The position numbers and the translations under genes were made by a program. A stretch of 35,294 nt of DNA from a virus, in IMG/VR virus record IMGVR_UViG_3300030331_001818, positions 1 through 35,294 of that record. One strand, given 5' to 3'. Numbering within the stretch: position 1 is the first letter of the stretch; every line of letters starts with the position of its first letter. This document shows, in pieces, positions 1-5,130 of the stretch. The notes beneath the pieces were generated by a model. That model saw only the letters and a program-made list of their open reading frames with translations, was not told the origin of the DNA and made no database searches.

Positions 1-30
1 GCCTTTAATCTCTGTTTAAGAGCATTAAAG

Positions 31-56
31 TTTTAATATTTACCCCGATATTAAAA
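31..56. repeat. Perfect 9-bp inverted repeat
   Basis: TTTTAATAT (31-39) and ATATTAAAA (48-56) are exact reverse complements around an 8-base loop TTACCCCG. No T-tract follows on the plus strand, so it is not a typical intrinsic terminator. It could be a protein site or weak hairpin. Confidence 0.5.
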
Positions 57-301
57 TTATAAAGTAATTCCCCCTAAATCTTTTATTTTGTTTTGTTATT
101 AGCGTAAAATGACATCGACAAATGACTATAAAATAAAATGCTAGTAACCTGGAAAGCGTATTTGCAAAAAGCTAAAAAAATTTGACCAAAACGAAAAAAA
201 ATTGACCCCCACCTGGCAAAAAAATTGTTAGTTTCTGTGAGCGGCACACAGCGTATATCGGTATGGAGCCTTCCCCCTCTAATTATCTCATATAAATTTT
301 G

Positions 302-309
302 TATCTTTA
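302..309 (+). promoter_or_regulatory. Bacteroidota-type -7 box (TATCTTTA)
   Basis: TATCTTTA differs from the TAnnTTTG consensus of Bacteroidota promoters at the last base, and lies 12 bases before the ATG at 322. The same TATCTTTG-like box recurs before other genes in this window, which supports it. I see no clear -33 TTG element. Confidence 0.5.
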
Positions 310-321
310 CAAAAAAAAATC

Positions 322-507
322 ATGGAAGGATTAACAATTAAAAATGGTAGGCTAATAAACATGCGTCCTCAGTCTGTGATGGGTATTGAAATGGCCGCTA
401 TGTACAGAAAGCAAATGAAGAAACAATATAAGATAGACTGTATTGCAGATGGAATTGAAAGAGCGAAGATGAGAATGGACGGAGACAAAGATATATACGA
501 AATGTAA
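322..507 (+). CDS. Hypothetical 61-residue protein
   Basis: This 61-residue protein is not a family I recognise. It starts with MEGLTIKNGRLINMRP, is fairly basic, and is rich in Met; its C-terminal half alternates Lys/Arg and Asp/Glu and looks helical. It stands alone between a promoter-like box 12 bases upstream and a strong hairpin terminator 34 bases downstream, so it looks like a separately transcribed single gene. That isolation, and its place before the chaperonin genes, suggests an early or regulatory small protein, but this is inference only. Confidence 0.6.
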   Translation: MEGLTIKNGRLINMRPQSVMGIEMAAMYRKQMKKQYKIDCIADGIERAKMRMDGDKDIYEM

Positions 508-514
508 ACGATTA

Positions 515-534
515 GTTTGTTTGTTTGTTTGTTG
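515..534. repeat. TTTG simple repeat
   Basis: GTTTGTTTGTTTGTTTGTTG is a four-base simple repeat between the stop codon of the first gene and its terminator. It may be slippage-prone; no function is evident. Confidence 0.7.
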
Positions 535-540
535 AGAGAG

Positions 541-570
541 GAGGATAGCATACTGTTATCCTCTTTTTTT
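541..570 (+). terminator. Intrinsic terminator after the first small gene
   Basis: GAGGATAGCA (541-550) pairs with TGTTATCCTC (554-563), a 10-bp stem with one G-U pair and the loop TAC, followed by seven T residues (564-570). It closes the 322-507 transcript. Confidence 0.9.
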
Positions 571-735
571 ATGTCGAGTTATAAACATCTATGTTGTTTT
601 TATGTCAATAATATGTCGATAATAAAAATGTAAGTAATTGATTTTAAATACTTATGTCGATTATGTCGATTTCAAAACGAATCTGTATTCAAAAACTTTT
701 TTAATAGTACGTATATAAATATATATATATGTATG
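571..735. repeat. TGTCGA repeat cluster beside an AT-only tract
   Basis: ATGTCGA occurs at 571-577, 613-619, 654-660 and 663-669, with ATGTCAA at 602-608. The last two form a perfect tandem 9-mer, TTATGTCGA at 652-660 and 661-669. A reverse-complement copy (TCGACA) is at 115-120. An A/T alternating tract follows at about 711-732. Repeats next to an easily melted tract could be operators for a repressor or origin-like iterons. The rest of the 508-805 gap holds only the terminator and the groEL promoter. Confidence 0.55.
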
Positions 736-774
736 AGCTGGTAAAACCTACATACTTTATTAATTATAAGTTTG

Positions 775-782
775 TATATTTG
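775..782 (+). promoter_or_regulatory. Putative -7 box of the groEL-groES operon (TATATTTG)
   Basis: TATATTTG fits TAnnTTTG and lies 23 bases before the groEL ATG at 806. No obvious -33 element or ribosome binding site is seen; the leader is AT-rich, as is usual for genes of Bacteroidota. Confidence 0.5.
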
Positions 783-805
783 CTATAAATTAAATTGAAT
801 TTACT

Positions 806-2434
806 ATGAACCCACAAGCAGGAGGCTACACGCCTAAAGACCTGAGATTTGGAGACTCAGGCAGAACATCACTAATCAAAGGAATCACACAAATCGCTAA
901 CGCTGTAAAATCTACACTAGGCCCAAGAGGTCATACTGTGTTGATAGAATCTCCAAGCCAATCACAAGGCATGACAGTTACCAAAGATGGAGTTACTGTT
1001 GCTCGTTCTGTAAACTTACTACACCCCGTAGAAAATTTAGCAGTCACTATGATGAAGCAAGCAGCAAACAATACTGCAACCTCAGCTGGAGATGGAACTA
1101 CAACTGCGATTGTTTTGACAGAGGCATTAGTAAAAGCTGGTGATGAGTTAATGAAACAGAATGTTAATCGAACAGAAATACTACGTGCAATAAACACAGA
1201 GCTTGACAACATTGTGAAAGAACTGAAAAAGCATTCACAAAAAATTACAAAGCGTAGATTGAAAGACGTTGCTGTTATATCTGCAAACGGAGATAAAGAT
1301 ATAGGAACTATTATATCAGACACGTACAATCAAGTTGGTAAGAATGGAATCGTTACGGTCGAGCGTTCTCAGACAAGTGATACTTATAGTGAAGTTACTA
1401 CAGGCATAAAGGTTGAGAAAGGAATGAACTCTCCTTTGTTTATCAACGACCAAAAGAAAGACGAGTGTATTATGGAAGACGTACACATACTTGTGTGTGA
1501 TAATACAGTTGAAAACATTTTGAATATTGAAGGCATACTGAAACCAATCATTCAACAAAACAAAAGATTACTATTGATTTGTAATGTAAGTGAGAATGTA
1601 TTGAATACTTTGGCAGCAAACGTTGTAAAGAAAAAATTAAATGTATGTCAAATCTCTCCACCACAATTTGGTTACAAACAACAAGAGCTTATGCAAGATA
1701 TTGCTGTGTCAGTGAACGCAAAATATTTTTCAGAAAAAACTGGTGATGATTTAAGCCTGATTACTTTTAATGACTTAGGTCATGCTTCCAAGGTGATAGT
1801 TGGGAGAGACTCTACAGTCATTATCAAAGACCCCGAAGTTACGGATGCTGTAGTAGAGGAAAGAGTAAAACAACTGTGGGACAGTCATAAGTTGGCGACA
1901 AAAAAAGCAGATAAAGATTTTATCTTATCTCGAATAGCATCTTTGACTGGGGGGATTGGTGTGATACATGTCGGTGGTCAAACTGACTTGGAACAAAAAG
2001 AATTATATGACAGAGTAGATGATGCGGTATGTGCTGTACGCTCTGCTTTGACAGAAGGTATACTACCTGGTGGTGGAACGGTTCTATATAGTATAGCCAA
2101 AGAATATGAAAAGCTTTCAGATACCTGCAAAAAAAATTCTCGAAAAATTGCTTACGCAATTTTAGGTAGAGCCTTGAAGGCTCCACTTGAGCAGATACTT
2201 GAGAATGCTGGATTGAATGCAGATGAAATCTATGAAGGTATAATACACCCACGCCACGGGTATGATGTTAAAAATGAAATGTATGGAGACTTGCTTGAAC
2301 TAGGAGTCATTGACCCATTGAAAGTTACCAAGCACGCATTGATGAATGCAGTGTCAGTTGCAACAACCATACTTAGTACTAACGCTATTATAACAATGGC
2401 AAGAACATATGAAGCAAATGCAGCCACTCAATAA
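806..2434 (+). CDS. groEL: Phage-encoded GroEL (60-kDa chaperonin)
   Basis: This is a near full-length GroEL of 542 residues, the ATP-driven ring chaperone that folds client proteins with GroES. Nucleotide-binding motifs are intact: KDGVTVAR (60-67), AGDGTTT (94-100), the GGG loop (422-424) and DPLKVT (503-508). By alignment in my head, the residues equal to E. coli D52, D87 and D398 are D61, D96 and D406, so ATPase activity is expected. In the apical client site, E. coli Y199, Y203 and F204 become M207, L211 and F212: still hydrophobic but different. The C-terminal Gly-Gly-Met tail is absent; the protein ends EANAATQ. It heads an operon with groES, whose start lies inside its last codons. 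The divergent sequence suggests a phage version rather than recent host capture. Confidence 0.97.
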   Translation: MNPQAGGYTPKDLRFGDSGRTSLIKGITQIANAVKSTLGPRGHTVLIESPSQSQGMTVTKDGVTVARSVNLLHPVENLAVTMMKQAANNTATSAGDGTTTAIVLTEALVKAGDELMKQNVNRTEILRAINTELDNIVKELKKHSQKITKRRLKDVAVISANGDKDIGTIISDTYNQVGKNGIVTVERSQTSDTYSEVTTGIKVEKGMNSPLFINDQKKDECIMEDVHILVCDNTVENILNIEGILKPIIQQNKRLLLICNVSENVLNTLAANVVKKKLNVCQISPPQFGYKQQELMQDIAVSVNAKYFSEKTGDDLSLITFNDLGHASKVIVGRDSTVIIKDPEVTDAVVEERVKQLWDSHKLATKKADKDFILSRIASLTGGIGVIHVGGQTDLEQKELYDRVDDAVCAVRSALTEGILPGGGTVLYSIAKEYEKLSDTCKKNSRKIAYAILGRALKAPLEQILENAGLNADEIYEGIIHPRHGYDVKNEMYGDLLELGVIDPLKVTKHALMNAVSVATTILSTNAIITMARTYEANAATQ

Positions 2435-2675
2435 GTATATCGCAGTAGATATAATCGATGAAGAAATAACTACAGACTCAGGATTGTTATTATCAGACAA
2501 AGACAAGGACGCTCTTAGGTATAGAAAAGCCAAAGTAATCAAGCCAGGGACAGAAGTGCAAAACTTAAAAGCTAATGATATTATATATTATGATAGTCGT
2601 AGCGGTTACACTATGCTAATAGACAACAAGCCTTGTACTATTATTTCTGAGAGAGACGTTGTTGTTGTCGTATAG
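2409..2675 (+). CDS. groES: Phage-encoded GroES-like co-chaperonin
   Basis: This 88-residue protein has the length and layout of GroES: MQPLNKYIAVDIID opens the beta-barrel, a flexible segment around residues 21-36 stands where the mobile loop contacts GroEL (E-E-I-T-T-D-S-G-L-L-L), and the end, DNKPCTIISERDVVVVV, matches the closing strand of the family. It would cap the ring made by the upstream GroEL. It overlaps the groEL end by 26 bases if translation begins at 2409, or by 17 bases from the second ATG at 2418, which would suit the usual GroES start better. The order groEL then groES is the reverse of the usual bacterial operon. Its end overlaps the end of the opposing winged-helix gene. 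Confidence 0.9.
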   Translation: MKQMQPLNKYIAVDIIDEEITTDSGLLLSDKDKDALRYRKAKVIKPGTEVQNLKANDIIYYDSRSGYTMLIDNKPCTIISERDVVVVV

Positions 2676-3072
2676 ACTTATTCATTTCTTTTATAAAGTT
2701 TCTATACACTTTATCTGTGTAGGAAACCTTACGTAAAAACATAGGATTAGTTTTAGAACTAGGTATTTCTTCTCCGTTTAGTTTTTTGTATATACTGTTT
2801 ATTACACGCTTTGCTTTGTAAGATAATTCATACAACGCTTTTTGTTTACCAGAACGTTTTCTAAATACTACTATCCACTTCTCTTTCAACAACTTATCGA
2901 ATCTATTTACATTCCAACTTAATAGTTCGTCAAACTCTTGAAACTTATCTTTACTAAAGTAATCTTCGGTGTAGAGAAACAATAACATATCTAGTTCTCC
3001 AGTGGTAAGACCATACTGTGATTTTATCCAATAACGGACAACTCTCCAGTATTTTAAATAATCAAATTGCAT
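2641..3072 (-). CDS. Winged-helix (MarR-like) DNA-binding protein
   Basis: This is the only minus-strand gene found. The 143-residue basic protein has the pattern of a winged helix: YGLTTGELDMLLFLY (about 20-34, first helices), a helix-turn-helix with LSWNVNRFDKLLKEKWIVVF (51-70), then a wing RKRSGKQKALYELSYKAKRV (71-90). The spacing from first helix to wing matches MarR/phage-type transcription factors, though similarity is by pattern only. It could regulate the facing chaperonin operon or the forward gene cluster starting at 3110, whose promoter overlaps its own upstream region. Its 3' end overlaps the 3' end of groES by 35 bases, so convergent transcripts would be complementary there. The lone orientation suggests separate, perhaps early, expression. 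Confidence 0.75.
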   Translation of the reverse strand: MQFDYLKYWRVVRYWIKSQYGLTTGELDMLLFLYTEDYFSKDKFQEFDELLSWNVNRFDKLLKEKWIVVFRKRSGKQKALYELSYKAKRVINSIYKKLNGEEIPSSKTNPMFLRKVSYTDKVYRNFIKEMNKSIRQQQRLSQK

Positions 3073-3085
3073 TTTATTAAATTTG

Positions 3086-3093
3086 TATCTTTG
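3086..3093 (+). promoter_or_regulatory. -7 box of the small basic gene cluster (TATCTTTG)
   Basis: A perfect TATCTTTG lies 16 bases before the ATG at 3110. It lies just upstream of the start of the minus-strand gene; on that strand TATTTTTA at 3101-3094 is one base from the consensus, so the two promoters may overlap and be mutually exclusive. The weak TTG codon at 3083 lies in the box, which argues that translation starts at 3110. Confidence 0.7.
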
Positions 3094-3109
3094 TAAAAAT
3101 AATAAAAAG

Positions 3110-3286
3110 ATGGCAGAAGAAAAAGATTACAATTATTTAAACGAGTATAATAAAAAACTTGCAGAAGCTAAAAAAAGAAAGAAGACTACGAAAATGAAAA
3201 AAAGAAGAAAGATAGCTGGTCTGCAAGGTCTACAATCTTTTGCCTCAACGTATAAACCTAAAAGAAATAAAAATGCCTACAGTTAG
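3110..3286 (+). CDS. Small Lys/Arg-rich protein, first of the basic gene cluster
   Basis: This 58-residue protein starts MAEEKDYNYLNEYNKKLAEA and then becomes extremely basic, with KKRKK and KKRRK runs, ending KPKRNKNAYS. I chose the ATG at 3110 because the upstream TTG in frame lies inside the promoter box. It follows a TATCTTTG box and overlaps the next gene by 14 bases, so it leads a polycistronic cluster of eleven small genes. The charge suggests binding to nucleic acid or to acidic phage protein; no family is recognised. Confidence 0.65.
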   Translation: MAEEKDYNYLNEYNKKLAEAKKRKKTTKMKKRRKIAGLQGLQSFASTYKPKRNKNAYS

Positions 3287-3434
3287 TTATAAGTGCCCAG
3301 ACACTGGGAAAAAAATGAAAAGAAGCTTTCCTTACAATGCAGTTGGAAAAGCACAAGCAGTTGAATTTGCCAAGACAATGGATGGTCAAATGAGTGGAAA
3401 CCCTTCTAAAAAAATGACAGAATCAGGTTATTAA
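3273..3434 (+). CDS. Small protein with YKCPDTGKK motif
   Basis: This 53-residue protein starts at the ATG at 3273 (MPTVSYKCPDTGKKMKRSF). An earlier TTG in frame exists but lies deep in the previous gene. It is basic, with one Cys near the N-terminus and a helical middle (AVGKAQAVEFAKTMDGQM). It overlaps the preceding gene by 14 bases and is followed by the next after three bases, which supports co-translation. I recall similar short phage proteins with a C-P-x-T-G-K-K start, often next to packaged or decoration proteins, but no function is known to me. Confidence 0.6.
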   Translation: MPTVSYKCPDTGKKMKRSFPYNAVGKAQAVEFAKTMDGQMSGNPSKKMTESGY

Positions 3435-3437
3435 ATC

Positions 3438-3596
3438 ATGGCAAAAAAGAAAACTAAAAGAAAAGGAAATAAAATTTGTGCAGCAGGTATAGCTTGGGCA
3501 AAGAGGACTTTTGATAAGTACCCTTCTGCTTACGCTAATATGGCTGCTAGTAAATATTGTAAAGACCCTAATTACGCAAAGGGTTCAAAAAAATAA
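3438..3596 (+). CDS. Small basic protein with YPSAYAN motif
   Basis: The 52-residue protein reads MAKKKTKRKGNKICAAGIAW, then AKRTFDKYPSAYANMAASKY, and ends CKDPNYAKGSKK. The central F-D-x-Y-P-S-A-Y-A-N-x-x-A-S-K-Y-C block with two Cys residues is a pattern I associate with short proteins of unknown role in phages and some large DNA viruses (recalled, not searched). The gene begins three bases after the previous stop and the next gene starts five bases after its stop. It is part of the run of small basic genes. Confidence 0.7.
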   Translation: MAKKKTKRKGNKICAAGIAWAKRTFDKYPSAYANMAASKYCKDPNYAKGSKK

Positions 3597-3601
3597 TTGA
3601 T

Positions 3602-3724
3602 ATGAATAAAAATGCATTAAAAAAAATTGCTGGTGAGCTAAGAAAAGCTTCTGCAATGCACAAAGGCCAAGCGGCAAGAATAGACAAGATGTTAAAATCA
3701 ATGACTCCAAAGAAAAAGAAATGA
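3602..3724 (+). CDS. Very small helical basic protein
   Basis: This 40-residue protein (MNKNALKKIAGELRKASAMH, then KGQAARIDKMLKSMTPKKKK) looks like one long amphipathic helix with a Lys tail. Its stop codon overlaps the next start as ATGA at 3721-3724, a typical sign of translational coupling. That overlap, and the matching style of its neighbours, supports it as a real gene in spite of its length. I do not recognise a family. Confidence 0.6.
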   Translation: MNKNALKKIAGELRKASAMHKGQAARIDKMLKSMTPKKKK

Positions 3725-3837
3725 GCAAGTTAAGTAAAGCACAAAGAAAAATTGCTAGAGCTGCATTTCCTTTTGACAGAATAACTGGTGATGACTTCAA
3801 GGCTCTCAAGTCAAAGAAGAAGAAAAAGAAAAAGTAA
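3721..3837 (+). CDS. Very small protein with ITGDDFKALK motif and Lys tail
   Basis: This 38-residue protein reads MSKLSKAQRKIARAAFPFDR followed by ITGDDFKALKSKKKKKKK. The block L-S-K-x-Q-R-K-I-A plus I-T-G-x-D-F-K-A-L recalls short phage proteins that often sit in such clusters, function unknown (recalled). It overlaps the previous gene by ATGA and the next by TAATG, so it is coupled at both ends. The seven-Lys tail is striking and could bind DNA or an acidic surface. Confidence 0.65.
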   Translation: MSKLSKAQRKIARAAFPFDRITGDDFKALKSKKKKKKK

Positions 3838-4076
3838 TGGGTGAGTTAGCTAAATGGCGTAAACAAAAATGGGTACGCATAGGCACTGATGGAAAAATCA
3901 AAGGCCCTTGCGGAACTAGTAAAAATAAAAAGAACCCTGACAGGTGTTTGCCTTTAGCTAAAGCCAGAAGGTTAAGCAAAAAACAATTAGCAGCAACAGC
4001 AAAAAAGAAAAAACGTAGCGGTGGTAAAAAACAATTTGTTTCAAACACCAAAGCAGCAAAAGTTAGAAACTCATAA
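3837..4076 (+). CDS. Small basic protein with KWVRIGTDGKIKGPCG motif
   Basis: The 79-residue protein opens MGELAKWRKQKWVRIGTDGK, has a GPCG turn (23-26), a second Cys in DRCLPLAKA (35-43), then a basic tail (ATAKKKKRSGGKK). The order K-W-V-x-I-G, P-C-G, C-L-P-x-x-K-A fits a family of short proteins I recall from phages and large DNA viruses, without known function. The Cys pair could bind metal or form a disulphide. It overlaps the preceding gene as TAATG, and is part of the same operon. Confidence 0.75.
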   Translation: MGELAKWRKQKWVRIGTDGKIKGPCGTSKNKKNPDRCLPLAKARRLSKKQLAATAKKKKRSGGKKQFVSNTKAAKVRNS

Positions 4077-4087
4077 ATAAATAAAGT

Positions 4088-4378
4088 GTGGCAGAAAAAA
4101 GTAAAATGTCCTGTAACAAAGTTGTTGCATCCGATAGAGCAGGCAAAAAGAAAATGGTTAAGGCCTGTGAAGGAGGAAAAGAAAAGCTTATTCACTTTGG
4201 AGCAAAAGGATATGGACATAATTATTCAGCAGCTGCAAGGAAAAGCTTTCGAGCACGTCACAAATGTGGACAAGCAAAATCAAAACTAACAGCAAGATAT
4301 TGGGCGTGTAAAAAATTATGGGCAGGAAAAGGTGGCAGCACCAAATCAAGTCCTAAAAATAGACAAGGAAAATATTAG
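4088..4378 (+). CDS. Small basic Cys-containing protein, RHKC...TARYWACK type
   Basis: This 96-residue protein contains LIHFGAKGYGHNYSAAARKS (35-54), FRARHKCG (55-62), and LTARYWACKKLW (67-78). The order [I/V]-x-F-G-x-K-G, R-x-S-F-x-x-R-H, and Y-W-x-x-K-x-x-W matches a family of short proteins of unknown role that I recall in many phages and giant viruses (perhaps DUF5754-like, not checked). Translation appears to start at GTG 4088; ATG 4106 is the alternative and would lose six residues. The two Cys at 61 and 74 plus His could hold a metal. Its stop touches the next promoter box. Confidence 0.75.
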   Translation: MAEKSKMSCNKVVASDRAGKKKMVKACEGGKEKLIHFGAKGYGHNYSAAARKSFRARHKCGQAKSKLTARYWACKKLWAGKGGSTKSSPKNRQGKY

Positions 4379-4386
4379 TATCTTTG
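4379..4386 (+). promoter_or_regulatory. -7 box before the 4408 gene (TATCTTTG)
   Basis: A perfect TATCTTTG begins directly after the stop codon of the preceding gene (4376-4378), and 21 bases before ATG 4408. It could give the second half of the small-gene cluster its own start. Confidence 0.65.
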
Positions 4387-4407
4387 TCAAATAAATATTA
4401 GTGAGTT

Positions 4408-4563
4408 ATGTCAAACTTTATTCAAGAAGTATTTTCAAGGGCAAAGAAAAAGGGTACACTCGGAGATTGCACTGGAAAAAAATTTGGAAGTAAATCTTGT
4501 CCAAAAGGTTCTAAGAAATATAACTTCGCTAAGATGATGCGAAAAATTAACAAGAAAAAATAA
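4408..4563 (+). CDS. Small basic protein with KKKGTLGDC motif
   Basis: This 51-residue protein reads MSNFIQEVFSRAKKKGTLGD, then CTGKKFGSKSCPKGSKKYNF, then AKMMRKINKKK. The pattern A-K-K-K-G-T-x-G followed by K-x-x-x-F-A-x-x-x-R-K-I is one I recall from short phage proteins of unknown role. Two Cys (21 and 31) and many Lys give it the same style as its neighbours. A TATCTTTG box 21 bases upstream suggests it begins a transcript. Confidence 0.65.
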   Translation: MSNFIQEVFSRAKKKGTLGDCTGKKFGSKSCPKGSKKYNFAKMMRKINKKK

Positions 4564-4585
4564 TTAATAATAAAAAATAAATATT

Positions 4586-4801
4586 ATGCCAAGTCACTAT
4601 AAAAAACAAGGATATAATTCAAGATTAGATGAGTCTATAGGAATGAAGCACAGAGGTGCTCACTCTCAATCAATGAAAGACCGTAGAGATGAAAGTAAAG
4701 GTATGGCTAAGAAAATGACTGGTCGTGCTTACAGTGGAGACCATCACATGGATTATCCAGGTAGCGTTCACTCTCACCTCGGCTCATTAATCAGAAAGTA
4801 A
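4586..4801 (+). CDS. Small His/Met/Arg-rich protein
   Basis: The 71-residue protein begins MPSHYKKQGYNSRLDESIGM and has a His-rich C-terminal half (GDHHMDYPGSVHSHLGSLIR). The central repeats of x-S-x-G-M (SIGMKHRG, SKGMAKKM) and the start M-P-x-H-Y-x-K recall short phage proteins that sit near structural genes; no function is known to me. The five His residues in the second half might bind metal. Its stop overlaps the next start as TAATG at 4799-4803. Confidence 0.65.
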   Translation: MPSHYKKQGYNSRLDESIGMKHRGAHSQSMKDRRDESKGMAKKMTGRAYSGDHHMDYPGSVHSHLGSLIRK

Positions 4802-4941
4802 TGGGTAAGTGGTTAGTTAAAGCAGGACTTTGGGTTCAGAACATGTGGAGAAGACTATGTTGTAAATGGAACTGGTTGTTATCTAAGCTTGTTGTGAACG
4901 TGAAGGATTGCCCTGTTGCAGAGTGCTTGTGTAAAAAATAA
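4801..4941 (+). CDS. Small Trp/Cys-rich amphipathic protein
   Basis: This 46-residue protein (MGKWLVKAGLWVQNMWRRLC, then CKWNWLLSKLVVNVKDCPVA, then ECLCKK) has five Trp and five Cys residues, a mostly hydrophobic N-terminal stretch with basic residues, and a Cys cluster DC-x4-C-x-C near the end. It might lie against a membrane. The TAATG overlap with the preceding stop supports translation. No homologue is recognised. Confidence 0.55.
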   Translation: MGKWLVKAGLWVQNMWRRLCCKWNWLLSKLVVNVKDCPVAECLCKK

Positions 4942-4969
4942 AATTGTGAGGAGAAATCTAACAAGAAGA

Positions 4970-5128
4970 ATGCCGAGCAGAGGGCTAGGAGATTCTATAG
5001 AAAAAATAACCAAAGCTACTGGAATAAAATCAGTAGTAGAAAAAGTAAGTAAAGTAACGGGAACTCCATGTGGTTGTGGTGAAAGACGTGATACACTAAA
5101 CAGATTGTTTCCATATAAAAATAAATAA
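4970..5128 (+). CDS. Small protein of the GLGDSIEKITKATGIK type
   Basis: This 52-residue protein starts MPSRGLGDSIEKITKATGIK, contains a Cys pair in PCGCGERRD, and ends LNRLFPYKNK. I recall this arrangement (G-L-G-D-x-I-x-K-I-T-K-A-T-G-I, then C-G-C-x-x-R-x-x-x-L-N-x-x-F-P-Y-K) from many phages of Bacteroidota as a small protein of unknown role near structural genes. ATG 4970 fits the usual start; GTG 4946, in frame with a GAGGAG run near it, would add eight residues. It is the last of the small-gene run. Confidence 0.75.
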   Translation: MPSRGLGDSIEKITKATGIKSVVEKVSKVTGTPCGCGERRDTLNRLFPYKNK

Positions 5129-5130
5129 AT

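Larger units (their letters stand above)
1..321. other. Intergenic region with inverted and direct repeats
   Basis: No credible gene lies here; stops are frequent in all frames. It holds an AT-rich inverted repeat (31-39 with 48-56), a shorter one (CTTTAAT 3-9 with ATTAAAG 24-30), two AAATGAC copies (107-113 and 120-126), A-tract plus TTTGACC/ATTGACC copies 20 bases apart (181-187, 201-207), a 5-bp inverted repeat CTGTG/CACAG (235-239, 247-251) and a promoter-like box before the first gene. It could be a regulatory region; nothing proves a role. Confidence 0.6.

Noticed and set aside
235-251. tRNA or small RNA in the GC-richer stretch near 235-280
   Set aside because: Only a 5-bp hairpin is visible and no cloverleaf or terminator follows.
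571-669. CRISPR-like array from the TGTCGA repeats
   Set aside because: Units are only 7-9 bases with irregular spacing, far from a CRISPR repeat; operators or iterons are more likely.
931-1329. Antisense open frame opposite groEL
   Set aside because: It is a shadow of a well-supported GroEL; its protein shows no domain and no promoter or coupling supports it. The same holds for the antisense frames opposite the fibre, capsid and stabilisation genes.
3083-3109. TTG start extending the 3110 gene
   Set aside because: The TTG lies in the promoter box TTTGTATCTTTG; an ATG follows at the right distance.
3806-4219. Antisense frame of 137 codons opposite the small basic genes
   Set aside because: Its Phe/Leu/Cys-rich sequence is the expected complement of Lys-rich AAA/AAG codons; the forward genes are linked by stop-start overlaps.
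4086-4289. Forward reading frame of 67 codons inside the small-gene cluster
   Set aside because: It overlaps the 4088-4378 gene in another frame, lacks a good start, and the other frame has the clear conserved-looking motifs (FRARHKCG, TARYWACK).
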